Part shown: positions 44,877 to 55,185 of the stretch, piece after piece | How positions within the stretch are numbered: position 1 is the stretch's first letter | How the letters are laid out: every line of letters starts with the position of its first letter | Assembly (NCBI GenBank): GCA_014529385.2 | Contig: CM043944.1 | Coordinates: 69,738,895-69,802,894, forward strand | Length of the DNA: 64,000 nucleotides | Source of the DNA: Adiantum capillus-veneris | Taxonomy: Eukaryota; Streptophyta; Polypodiopsida; Polypodiales; Pteridaceae | Direction: 5' to 3' | Position numbers and translations under genes: made by a program | Notes under the pieces: generated by a model | What the model saw: the letters and a program-made list of their open reading frames with translations, nothing else | What the model was told of the DNA's origin: nothing | Database searches by the model: none

Positions 44877-45689
44877 TTAAATCTTTGCAAGCTTCACCTT
44901 CAAGTCACGCATTCCCTTCACAAGTTCATCTAGCATAGACTCATCAAACTTAGGAGCTATATAAGTAGGCTTTACCATTTTGTCAGAAGTTGAGGTTGAA
45001 GGACTTGTAGTGTTTACTACCATCTTGTCCCTTCTTCTTTGTCGTTTGGCAAGCAACGAGACAGCACCTTCAACTTCACTCCAATCGGTCTTTAGTCCTT
45101 GATCAGCATCTTTATCTTCAAGAAGAAGCTCCAAATTTTCTTGAAACTCTTTACCTGCGGATTGTAAGAAAAGATATGTCTTCTCTGCATCTAGTGTGTC
45201 CCTTTTTGTCCTGGTGAGTTGTGCATAGCGCCGCTCAAATTCCCTAAGTAGCTTTGTTATTGATAGTCCTTGCTTTGTCTTGACTAACCATTCTAAGAAT
45301 GTCCTTTTGGTCACTCTCTCTGAGTCCTCCATGAAATATTCCTCCTTTAAAGCTACTTTGAGTTCTTCCCAATTTCTCCCATGCCCATCTTTAATTTCCC
45401 TAACATGCTCCCTAATTTCTGGAGCAACAACTAGCTCAAAGCTTTGAATCATCTCACCTTCTGACACGCGATGCAACTCCATCTCCTTTACATACTCGCG
45501 TAAGTACTTGGTTACATCTTTGCCATTGAATTGATCCATTCTGTTGACGACCGCTTGTATGGCCTTCGTTGTTGAAATCTCCCTTCTTTCAGTAGCATGT
45601 TGTTGTTGCATGAACATTGCAAATTCTTGAAACATTTGCATTGTTGCTGGGTCAAAATTCATACCCTGTTGCTCAACATGATCACCCAT
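44877..45689 (-). CDS. gag: Gypsy-1 Gag (retrotransposon gag domain)
   Basis: I chose the ATG at 45689 (MGDHVEQQGMNFDPATM), close after the primer site; the frame is also open further upstream. QFNGKDVTKYLREYVKEME, ESFELV-type helices, WEELKVALKEEYFMEDS and YAQLTRTKRD are typical of the capsid-forming gag domain. The frame of 270 residues stops at 44877, before the zinc knuckle, where relatives continue, so a premature stop is likely. Confidence 0.85.
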   Translation of the reverse strand: MGDHVEQQGMNFDPATMQMFQEFAMFMQQQHATERREISTTKAIQAVVNRMDQFNGKDVTKYLREYVKEMELHRVSEGEMIQSFELVVAPEIREHVREIKDGHGRNWEELKVALKEEYFMEDSERVTKRTFLEWLVKTKQGLSITKLLREFERRYAQLTRTKRDTLDAEKTYLFLQSAGKEFQENLELLLEDKDADQGLKTDWSEVEGAVSLLAKRQRRRDKMVVNTTSPSTSTSDKMVKPTYIAPKFDESMLDELVKGMRDLKVKLAKI

Positions 45690-45719
45690 GGTTACCCACA
45701 AACACTCACGATGGTAGAT

Positions 45720-45738
45720 TTGCGTCGGGTTCACCAAA
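45720..45738 (-). other. Gypsy-1 primer-binding site
   Basis: Minus strand TTTGGTGAACCCGACGCAA lies four bases after the 5' LTR's CTTGACA. The position and leading TGG fit a tRNA primer site. I could not assign the tRNA. Confidence 0.65.
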
Positions 45739-45742
45739 AATA

Positions 45743-47909
45743 TGTCAAGAAGTTGGCGGTCTTGCCAGGAAGGCACCGGGCCTCTTGCTGTGAGAGTTTG
45801 TGAGGAAGCTCAAGGGTTATGAGAAGGAGCTAAAACGTAGATAACATAGCTTCTACAGCTAAACAAGAAATGTATCCAAAGAAGTCGCTCACTTTCCCTT
45901 ACAAACACACACGTGTTGGACAAAATCTATGAAAGATAGTCAAAACAAAACAAAACTGAAAACATCGAGATTACGATCATATCGTATCATGGGTAGGATA
46001 AAAGGGTTAATGGATGAGTTAATGATATTTAATCTTTGTTATCCAAATAAGCTACGGATTGCTCTTTGGAACTGTAGCTTTGTGCTTACTATAATGTATA
46101 TGTTTTGTCTAGCGATTGGGATTATTTGTGAGTAAAAATCCTCTTGATTCATAATAAAATAACCACATTCACATCAAAAGAGAAGTTATACTCAATAATA
46201 GGTAGTATGATGGGATCTGGTGAGAGAAGTATTTCACTGAGCCTTTTAGGACCAAATAGAAACACTATGCGTTGCTGAAAGTGAATCTTTCGACTAATCC
46301 AAATGTTGACCCTAATAGATTGCACAGAATGGAAATGAAAGAAATTGCCTCTATGTGGATTATGGTTATTCATCAATGATATACTTAGTATGTTCAAAGA
46401 TGAAGGTGTGAAATAAGTGAAAGGAGAAGAAGAAGAGAGTTTCTCTCCCAAGCCCTATTGTTGTCCTTAGGCAATAAGGATACTGCGGGGAGAGAAGTAC
46501 CTGTAGCAAGGAGATTCTAGAGTTTGTGGAATATAATGAGAACCTTAAGAGAGAGAGATTCTTTTAAAAGATGAAGATATGGTTACTAACCTTGTGCACA
46601 TAACCACAAGAAGGTTGTGCCCGTTACATTGACAAGTTTGCTGCTTGAATACCTTCCAATGAAACAATTAGGACAAAACAAGGGAGATGAAACGAGGAGT
46701 AAAGATAGAGTTAGAGATAGATCTAAGTGTGGTGGTGGTATTAAAGATAGATAATGAGAGATAGAGATAGAGTTAGAGTCAAGTATTGGATTAGATATGC
46801 AAATGAAAGAAAAACTAGCAACATATATCTTACATGAGAGCAATCGTCACCACCTTAATGGAGAGAGAAGATGAGGCAAGACTTCAGCATTTCTTCAAGG
46901 GAAATTATGGCACTAAGATGAGTGTGTCACTATGGAATTGAGCTATTCTCACTCACTCATAAATTTTCCCCAATGAAGAGAAGGTTGCCCTTTTTATAGG
47001 TGAGGGAGCCATGTTTTACATAATCACTTCATTAGGCTAAAGAATTCGCCCAAATTAAATGTTCGTTGGATATTTCTTAAAATGGGCAATATTAGGACTC
47101 AAAATATCATGAAATTCAGCATTTTTGGTTGTTGAGGCTCCATGTGGGTGCATGATGTATGTGGGCCCCACCTAGGCATCTTCTGTGTGGCTCCAGCAGG
47201 GGGTCCCAACTTGTGTGTCTTGTCCTTCAAGGCATCTTTGAGGTGTCACATTCACATGATTATGTATTTTATCCTCCAAATATCTTATTTTATGGAAACA
47301 GACCAAGATTACCTCTTTTTACTTGATTCACCTGTTTACCATCTCTTCTTGCAGTGTAGTTGTGAGAGGATTTTTCATTGTTTCCCTTGTAACTTTTGAC
47401 CTGTAACTTGGATTGACATGCTTCAAAAAGCAAAATTGGCCTACTAAAAGAGCTTGACTTGATTTTGGCCTTTCCTCAACGCCCTTAGGTAGGGATTTTC
47501 AAATTGGGATGGTCCAAGAAGCTTTGGATCTTCCTTTTCATAAAGTCTCCTAGTAGGCCCTTCCCTCTTGTATGTATCCAAGAAGGTATGCATTATTGAA
47601 GGGTTATATTATTAAATAAATGTGAAAAGAAGAAAATAATTTATATATGGTAGGGTATAGCTGATATATTAGAAGAAATATACAAATGCTTTTCCCCCAG
47701 ACAAAAAGAGGCACAATCACTGATACTTCTCTTGCAGTACTTTCTAATAGTAATGTACATTTATATTACTTCAAAGGTAAATACTAAGGTATGGTAGAAA
47801 GCTTTTATTTATGCATATGAGTATTATATGAAGTATACTTATGCATCAAAAAGTCACAACATAAATCGTTTAATGCCCGTTCTCACTATATACGTGCCAC
47901 AACACGACA
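45743..47909 (-). repeat. Gypsy-1 5' LTR (2167 bp)
   Basis: The partner of 31359-33526 in the same orientation, with TGTC/GACA ends and a TATAAAAAGG box near 46999 on the minus strand. Differences between the two copies are few and scattered, so the element is not ancient. Confidence 0.93.
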
Positions 47910-48240
47910 ACGTGTACTTGTAGGGACAATGTATAGATACTGGTGGCTTCCAACATATTGAATATCATTGTGGTTACGAAGCTAACAATTCTTGTGGATT
48001 GGAATATGCACCTATGTGAAGAGACACGTGTATTGATTGCAAGGAAGTTCCAGCACTTGGAGAGATACGAACTCACAGTGCATTTTGTAGATGGACATGT
48101 CATATCTAGTACTACCATGACCAAGAGCAGGGTCCCTATATGAATCTCAATATAAGTATGTTTTCAAGATCTACCCGTTTTTTGAAATAAGATTTTGTGC
48201 AGGAGCAAAACAAAAATTCATGGTAGTTTAAGCATCCAAA
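47910..48240 (+). other. Gypsy-1 right flank; weak protease-like frame
   Basis: A plus-strand frame (47943-48143) reads TILVDWNMHL ... KFQHLERYELTVHFVDG ... RVPI. The pattern is faintly like a retropepsin, with a changed active site. I regard this as possible only. Confidence 0.25.
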
Positions 48241-48241
48241 T

Positions 48242-48294
<53 letters not shown>

Positions 48295-48379
48295 ACAAGT
48301 CATGAAGAAAAATGATACAAATAGGTCCCAAAGATTTCATCATAGAGGAAAAGGGTTGTGTATGATGATCTCTCTCTCT

Positions 48380-48448
<69 letters not shown>
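48241..48448. repeat. CA and CT microsatellites
   Basis: (CA)n at about 48241-48292 and (CT)n at 48368-48448, with a short unique spacer. Frames of repeated Ser-Leu are artefacts. Confidence 0.9.
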
Positions 48449-48449
<1 letters not shown>

Positions 48450-48452
48450 CTG

Positions 48453-48980
48453 AAAGCTATGGGCAGCTTCCGATGGAAAGCACAAAAAAGTGTTTGAGGA
48501 GGTTCATCTCTAAGATGTAGTCTCTTAACACACATTGATTGTAGAATGTGCCCAACAACAGTACGTCCTTGAAGCTATGGGCAGCTTCGAATGGATGCAA
48601 AGTGAGGGACGGCATTAGGCAAGATGCAAGTCATCCAAGGAATTGCCAAGGAATAGGTTATTTGATTGTTTGGAAATTCCTTGGATGACTTGCATGCCAC
48701 ACTAATATTTGAAGATAATTTGTATGTAGATTATTTTTAATGTAGAAACCTATTCCTTGGCAATTCCTTGGATAACTTGCATGCCACACCAATATTTGAA
48801 GATATTTTTAATGTAGATTATTTGATTGTTTGGCAATTCCTTGGATGACTTGCATGCCACACTAATTTTTGAAGATATTTTTAATTTAGATTATTTGATT
48901 GTTTGGTGTATGAATGCAGAATCTAGTGTAGACTTTTCTCATGCCACACTAATATTTGAAGATATTTTTAATGTAATACA
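48453..48980. repeat. Hairpin and four-copy tandem array
   Basis: GAAGCTATGGGCAGCTTC occurs twice (48454 and 48573). AAGTCATCCAAGGAATTGCC near 48626 is the reverse complement of GGCAATTCCTTGGATGACTT in the array. From about 48670 to 48977 a 72-87-bp unit containing TTGCATGCCACACTAATATT repeats about four times, the last copy partly replaced. No gene. Confidence 0.8.
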
Positions 48981-48984
48981 AGCG

Positions 48985-49513
48985 TTAAAAAGCTCGAAAG
49001 TAATGTTTCAATTGCAAAATCTTGAAAACAAAAGCTTGCAAATAAAAACTCCCCAGTTGATTGGTGTCCCAATCTGGTACCGCCTTGTATGTCCACATCC
49101 ATGAGATTCCAAGAATCATTGTTTCATTCATATGTCCATCTGGTATGCATACAAATTGATGTGTGTATGAAAATCCATCTACTATCACATTCAAGTTGAC
49201 TACTCCCAATGCCGGTCTTGGGTTTTTGTTGCATCCTTTGATAGAAAATATTCCCGATGCTAAAGACTGATTTGTAGCTTTCTTGTAAGTGGACTAACTG
49301 ACTGCATTTATTCAAGCTTCGATATCTACTAATGCATTTGTACTATGATTTTTCAATTGTACCTTGATGCAAAGGTCATTTCCATCCAACCATTCATCAT
49401 CCGTTGACACTGCATCATTCTGTGATTCCCATAGTCTGTCATCTGGTCCCAAAGTGTTGATGGGAATAGGTGTTTGCTGATTTCTGAAAGCAGCTTTCCT
49501 CTTGAGTACTCGA
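48985..49513 (-). pseudogene. Gypsy-3 post-integrase retropepsin-like domain
   Basis: The minus strand reads VLKRKAAFRNQQTPIPI, then DDEWLDGNDLCIKVQLK, then NALVDIEA-stop-INAVS, a degraded Asp-Thr-Gly-Ala active-site box. VVNLNVIVDGFSYTHQF and ETMILGISWMWTYKAV supply the usual flap and Ile-Leu-Gly elements. Gypsy-2 splits it from the integrase of the same element at 63224-64000. The layout parallels 53041-53640 in Gypsy-2. Confidence 0.7.
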
Positions 49514-49729
49514 TGTGCACTTTTCCGCACATGGCGAAGGCTGCAAACTTGCATGTGCACTGTGTGCGAGACTTGAAGGCTGCAAGTACACAACTAAACA
49601 GTCCTAGCAAGCTCAAAGAAACAATGGTGTGTCACTCACCACTCAATGCTTCCGTCGTGAAGGATCCTATGCTGCGACGAAGAAGAAGGGGCTACCGCCG
49701 TGCTCAACCGCCTCGCCGTTGCCGCAATG

Positions 49730-49803
<74 letters not shown>

Positions 49804-50120
49804 CATACACACACACACACTACACACGTGAGCACACAAAGGAGAAGGAGACAGAGATGGAGCAAGAGTACTTCTTAGCTTACACCTCAGAGAATGAGGA
49901 TTTTTTGGTCAAATGGACCTTTTATAAGAGTTTGACCCATTCCCACATGGACGCCCGCATTGGTCGATTGTTGCAAAACTACTGTAAAAATAAGACAAAT
50001 GGTGCGCCTCTAATCAGAGATCACCTATACACCTATTGGACCGACAAGCCTGTTCCATGACTCAATCAAATAAATAATATGCATATGTCAAAGGTGATAG
50101 GGTGTCCGTGAGGGTTAACA
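49514..50120 (-). repeat. Gypsy-2 3' LTR (607 bp)
   Basis: Minus strand TGTTAACCCTCACGG to AAAAGTGCACA. It contains a TATAAAAGG box near 49920 and a CT/GA tract (49735-49800) in the transcribed part. It matches 62620-63223 along its length. Confidence 0.92.
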
Positions 50121-50133
50121 TGCCCCCCTTCCT
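50121..50133 (-). other. Gypsy-2 polypurine tract
   Basis: Minus strand AGGAAGGGGGGCA directly before TGTTAACC of the 3' LTR. Confidence 0.85.
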
Positions 50134-51469
50134 GATGTAGATTCCATCCTCGGAAGCTATTGAGATGAAGCCCGTTCATCGAGGTGGAAGAGCACCCGAG
50201 ATTGAATGTCCTTTGGCTTCATCACTGCAAAATCAACCAAAATTGGCACAGTAATTGTGTTTTCATATACAATTAAAAAGAATATGAAGTTGTAGGCACA
50301 CAAATTGATTGGTAACAGAATATTATTTACACTTTGTCAACAATAAATATTAAAATGTAATATAATCAAATGCATAAGAAGTTGTAAAGGTCAAAAACTA
50401 AATAAGTCTGGGATCGCTAATTTAATGATCGAAAGGCACTAGAGGTTAACTATTAATACCATGAGCAAGCTTCTTAATTTTCTCTGGTCAATTAAATTGT
50501 TTAATCGCAAGAGCAAAGTATCTCATGTTCAAGGGCTGACTAGAGTCTATACCTAAAAGACCTTGTAGTTAAGATACAATAAAAGTAATTGCTCATGAAA
50601 TCATCACTTGACTTATTCCCTTTTCTTTGACCCCCCAAAGTCTTTTCACATTGTGTATGATTATTTTGTATGCCTTGGGTTTTTTTCTTTTCAAGGAAAA
50701 GCGCCCACACTGTGAACCTATAGGGCTCTGGTACCATACGCAATACATGTGAGTGAAGTACCAAATCAAGCTGGGATTTCTCTTCCAACTTAAGATTTTC
50801 CATTGTGGCACATTTATTTTTTTGTTTGTTCATTTTTAGCATTTCAATTTTGTAACCTTGGGGGGTCATATGACACTATTACCCTCCCTAGGCTCATCAC
50901 ACTAGTAAATTCCCTCTATAATACTTAAGGTAAAGGTCAATAGGGACTAAGCCCACTAGAAATCCCTAGTACATTGCACACAATACTGCCTAAATTGGAT
51001 TAATAGCCTAGAGTAGCCATTGATTATTAAGAAGGCATTCCCCATGGTATTAAGAGAAGATCTCTAACGCCTAACTTGGTCAAACTAGCTTAGTCAAACT
51101 GCTTGATTCTTAAATGTAGACAAGGGATTATGAAAGAAAATTATATAGAATCTAATGTTTAATCTAAGCAAATGTGTTGAATATTGTGCTACCAATCACG
51201 TTTAAAGCAGACAAACATGGATGAAAAAAAAAAGATAAAGGGCAATGCTAATGGACAAGAAACACATGTTCGTGTTGATGATTGCACTTGATTTAAAGAG
51301 TGACCCAGAGAAAGTTTCCAGGAAGTTCAAAATCCTAACAACTGCAACACGTTCCTGTACTCACTAGAAAACACAAGGAACATCAGTGGAAAGAGACACC
51401 AACCTTTATTGAACACAATCAAACAGCATAAGGAACCCTAACCTAATTATTTGCACCCCCCTTAGAGAG
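50134..51469 (-). other. Gypsy-2 3' internal region, mostly non-coding
   Basis: A 109-residue minus-strand frame (50869-50540, MTPQGYKIEMLKMNK ... EEKSQLDLVLHSH) is faintly like part of a copia Gag, but I do not trust it. The rest is AT-rich without motifs. Confidence 0.35.
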
Positions 51470-51930
51470 TCAAGGGAATAGGATATTGTAGAGATGGGGA
51501 GGTAACCCTAAGTCTAAAGTCCTATCCTCATCATCGTTGAGAAAAACAAAGTCATCATCTGTGAGACCATACGTGTTATCCATGTAATCATGTAACTCTT
51601 CCTCATCATTAAAGGCACAAATGTTCATTAAGAACGTCACTAGGCGTCTATAGTCATCTTGGTCAAGAGGGTAAGCTTGTGCAATCGGAGAGACGTCCTC
51701 TACTAAGTATGGATCAGTCGTGGTCAACAGACATATCATCCATTATACTCTTCAAAATTCCTCACACACGCTAGTGTATTTACCAAATCCCATTCACATG
51801 CAAGCACCGGGTAGACTATGTGAAACACTTGTGAAAAGTAAAGAGGGTACCTCTCACCCAAGGTAGAAGTGGATGACTCTAGAGTACTAGCCATATCTGT
51901 ACACACAGGTAGATGATGGTTAGAGTGCAA
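51470..51930 (-). CDS. Two overlapping small open frames, unrecognised
   Basis: MASTLESSTSTLGERYPLYF (within 51930-51736) ends in TGA, which overlaps the ATG of the next frame (ATGA). The second frame (51739-51470, 89 aa) is strongly acidic: EEELHDYMDNTYGLTDDDF, ending GLPPHLYNILFP. They could be one protein with a frameshift. No family recognised. Confidence 0.35.
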
Positions 51931-52171
51931 TTATTATAAGGGTCGTGACAAAAGGTCATGTCCTTGTGCATAATGTGTTTTTATGATTTTGTGTCATATA
52001 TAGAACTTGTAGGTTTCTAGATTTGTGTTTGGTGGCTCTTGCTCTTTTAATTTTTTATTTTTGTTTTTGTGAGTATAAGGCTTCATATGTACATTCCCTA
52101 AGACTGGGAGATTCAGAGGTCAAGGAGGAAGGTTAAGAGGGAAGCAAGTGAATGATGGATGTCAGCAAACA

Positions 52172-52185
52172 CTCCCCCCTTCCTT
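52172..52185 (-). other. Second polypurine-like tract inside Gypsy-2
   Basis: Minus strand AAGGAAGGGGGGAG followed by TGTTTGCTGACATCC. It looks just like a polypurine tract followed by an LTR start, 2 kb before the true 3' LTR. I found no matching LTR copy near the 5' end. Confidence 0.4.
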
Positions 52186-52486
52186 GGGTAGATCATACCT
52201 TTTGGAATGATGTTGTCACCTTTTGCAACCAATTGTTCCAAGTTATTATGGGTGAAGACTTTGACCAATAACTTTTGACTTCCCTAAGCATTTCATCTAG
52301 TTGCAAGGGTAGTAAGGTACTCTCCCATAATTTTATTTGCAACGTTGTTGTAGGTGGTGAACTTACAACGGGAGGTGCAAACTCTTTCTTATTTGTATGG
52401 ATATGTACAATGGTAGGTGGAGGTTGTGTCGAAGCTTCTATTTTCGTATATGAACTACATGAAGAGCAAGAAGCTTCATTTGTTTT

Positions 52487-52788
52487 TCATATGGTTGAGC
52501 TGAGAAAAACAAGCCTTTCTCGTTTGGATACCCAAACTAGCTCTGTGATCTTTCCTTTCCCACGATCTTCAATCGGCTTTATCATCACAAGATTTGACTC
52601 ACATGGGTCAGGTGACACGTAAGAACACAATTTACGTATTGGCACCCAAATTTGATTATTCCCTTCATAGTAGCCTTGGACTTCCAATAGTCTTTTAGAA
52701 ATCCAATGCAACTTTTTCTTACCTTTGTGGGAGTGAGTGGGGTGTTTCTTAAAAGGCTCCCGTTTTTTAGCATCAGCAATGGACCCAC
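52487..52788 (-). pseudogene. Tryptophan-motif region 3' of the second protease-like domain
   Basis: Two overlapping frames give NNQIWVPIRKLCSYVSPDP and KITELVWVSKRERLV. The QIWVP motif matches that of the 23345-23824 protein. It continues the same strand as the retropepsin-like domain but is separated by stops. Function unknown. Confidence 0.4.
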
Positions 52789-53040
52789 TTGTATGTTTTC
52801 TTCCTTATATTAGGATGGGTCTTGTGTGCCTCAAGCTTTGTTTCAACTATAGAAGTTGAAGCTCTAGAGAGTTAGGCTATATGGACATATGGTTTAGCCC
52901 TCCGAGACATGCAATGCTTTGGATTTTATTTCCTCAAAAGAAACTATCTCAGGGACTATGGCTTGAGTGGTAGGGCTAAGAGTTGGTTTTTGAGTTGTGA
53001 CACTCCCAGTCACCTCAATCAATAGTGCATTTGGTGGCTA

Positions 53041-53388
53041 TCATCCACTACATCCTAGGTTTATATTACCCTTCATAGTTCCAGCAGGCATGACCAAAAC
53101 GTTTTGAGCCACAACCCCGTTGTCATAAATGACAGAATTATGCCGGATTCCAAAAACCACAGTTTTTTTCTTAATGATATCCTTGACTTGGATAGTACTC
53201 TCAGATAGATATGGCTTTCCCAACTGACACCACACTCCATATGACAACATATTATATTTAGCACCCGTGTCTAATAAGGCATTATATAGCACTTTTCCAT
53301 AGGCACTATTTAGCTCAATAGGGTATCGTAGAGGTGTGTCAGAGTCCAACCAATCATCCTCTGTTTCAATGTGAAATGCATGTGTCAC
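53041..53388 (-). CDS. Gypsy-2 post-integrase retropepsin-like domain
   Basis: A 115-residue frame reads EDDWLDSDTPLRYPIEL, then YNALLDTGAKYNMLSYGVWC with an intact Asp-Thr-Gly-Ala box, then VVFGIRHNSVIYDN and VAQNVLVMPAGTMKGNINLG. These fit an aspartic protease of retropepsin type. It lies 3' of integrase, whereas the normal protease (57410-56842) lies before RT. The same order is seen in Gypsy-3. Confidence 0.7.
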   Translation of the reverse strand: MTHAFHIETEDDWLDSDTPLRYPIELNSAYGKVLYNALLDTGAKYNMLSYGVWCQLGKPYLSESTIQVKDIIKKKTVVFGIRHNSVIYDNGVVAQNVLVMPAGTMKGNINLGCSG

Positions 53389-53427
53389 TCCAAGGTTGGC
53401 CTCTCGTTGGTGTCTTATATATTGTTT

Positions 53428-54317
53428 TCACTCCTTAGCCTCAGCTTGAGCTTGTATCTTCTTCAATTCTGCTTGTGCCTTGGCTGTCTTTTTTTTATGG
53501 ATGGCACATATCTCCTCTTGTCTTAAAGGATCATAATATCTTCTAATTTTTCTCCCATTGAGGAACCCAATGGTTTCAATTCCATCAAGAGTTTCCACAT
53601 GAATGGTACCTTGTGGGGTGATTCGCATACTCTATATGGTTCTTTTCCGGAATATTTTAACTTTTTCTTTTTGTGACACACTCCATACATAAGGACTTTA
53701 TCACCAACATTGATATGTTTGTTCTTTAGATGATGGTCAAACCATTTCTTTCTCCACAAGTGCATTTTGCACAACTAATTGCCTTTCTTCGTCTAACCTC
53801 TCAAGGATATATAAGCGCTCAACTAAAGGTTACCATCCCAACCTTCTTGAGAAGCTACCCGCAGACTAGGTATAACAAACTCCCATGGCATAACTGCATC
53901 TTGGCCATATACCATTTTGAATGGTGTACAATTAATAGCCACTTTGTAAGAAGTACGATAAGCCCATAGAGCTGATGTCAGGTTCAAATCCCAATTTGTG
54001 CGATGAGCTTCCACTGTTTTGGTCAAGATAGAAATCAAGGTCTTGTTAGTGCTCTTAGCTTGGCCATTTGCTTGTGGATAATAAGGTGTAGACTTATGGT
54101 GGGCTATCATGAAGTTTGTCGTGAGTTCCTTTATCACTCCATTTATAAAATGAGTACCATTGTAAGGTACAAAGTCTAAACCCCATTTTTCAAATGGTTG
54201 AGTCACTTTAATTGGATGTAAGGACATATTATCCTTTCGTTGTGTGATCTTGTAACGTTGGCATTCATCAGACCCTTTTGCAAAAAGTGATGCATCTTTG
54301 AATAAGGTGGCCACCAA
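53428..54317 (-). pseudogene. pol: Gypsy-2 integrase core and C-terminus
   Basis: EKWGLDFVPYNGTHFINGVI joins the region of the first catalytic Asp directly to the end of the second-Asp motif, so about 50 residues, including that Asp, appear deleted. YYPQANGQAKSTNKTL has Lys in place of the catalytic Glu. WAYRTSYKVAINCTPFKMVY is normal. The C-terminal part (NVGDKVLMYGV, then GRKIRRYYDPLRQEE) is in two frames and ends in an Ala/Lys/Gln helix before the second protease-like domain. Inactive. Confidence 0.85.
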
Positions 54318-54763
54318 TAGCCTGACTTCAACGCCTTTCTAGCAGCTAGTTCCCCTGAGAAATTTCCTCTCGATATACCCATGTGGGCTTCTTGCAGCAT
54401 GTATAAACACTCATCCTCACGAGCATAGCATCTAAGAATCTCGTCCTTCCCTAGCTTGTAGAGAGTTCCTGCAATTAGAGAATAACGTTTGCATTCCTTT
54501 AACAGTTTTTGAGCTATATCTTTACGAAGCTCTTTGGGTGGAAAACTGTTAACGAAAAAGTTCACAATCTTCTCACTCCATTCTAGCATGGTCTCGACTA
54601 GGAACACGGAAGTATCGGACAATTCATCATCAATTCCAGTAGGGGCTTCACCATTGGATATGCGAGACAAATGATCCTCCATGACATGTCTTTTATCAGG
54701 TCTCACCACAATGGTAAATTCAAACTCAAGAAGAATTAACAACCATTGTGTAATTCTTCGCAT
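54203..54763 (-). pseudogene. pol: Gypsy-2 RNase H end and integrase zinc domain
   Basis: LEFEFTIVVRPDKRHVMEDHLSRI is the RNase H end (usually ...NAVADHLSR). YKLGKDEILRCYAREDE, EAHMGISRGNFSGELAARK and SGYWWPPYSKMHHF form the zinc-binding integrase N-terminus. ECQRY follows in the overlapping frame. RNase H upstream (to about 55180) is in fragments. Confidence 0.85.
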
Positions 54764-55185
54764 GGAGCAAGGTTTATTTACTAGATAAACAAGGCTTGAT
54801 GATCAACATAGAAAACAAACTTGTTGGCAAGAAGATAGCAGCAAAATTTCTTCACCGCGTAAATCATAGATAAACCTTCCCGCTCTGTAATAGTGTAGTT
54901 TCTCCCAGCATCATTTAATTGTGACGACTTGGAAAGCTAATGGTGTAGTCCAATCTATGTTCTCTTGGCTGAGCTAGGACACACCCAATAGCAAAGTTCG
55001 ATGCATCAATATGCACATGGAAAATTACATTCCAATCGGGCACTCATAGAATGGGAGTGTTGGTTAAGGTCTTTTTTTAAGACTCATAAGCATCGTCAGA
55101 GTCTGCGGTCCAGTGGAACTCAATAAGGAGCTTGTACAATGGGCGAGCTATCTCGTCAAAGTTTAAAATAAACCGCTTGTAATAA

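Larger units (their letters stand above)
31359..47909 (-). mobile_element. Gypsy-1: full-length Ty3/gypsy element containing CACTA-2
   Basis: Two directly repeated LTRs of 2.17 kb enclose a minus-strand gag-protease-RT-RNase H-integrase order (Ty3/gypsy), a primer site and a polypurine tract. ACGT stands on both sides (31355-31358 and 47910-47913). It may be five bases, AACGT, if the last LTR base is shared. Without CACTA-2 the element is about 9.9 kb. Coding is damaged by stops and by a deletion in RT, so it is not autonomous. Confidence 0.93.

Noticed and set aside
48670-48977. Regular repeats as a CRISPR array.
   Set aside because: The repeats are 72-87 bp, contiguous without unique spacers, and the DNA is clearly eukaryotic.
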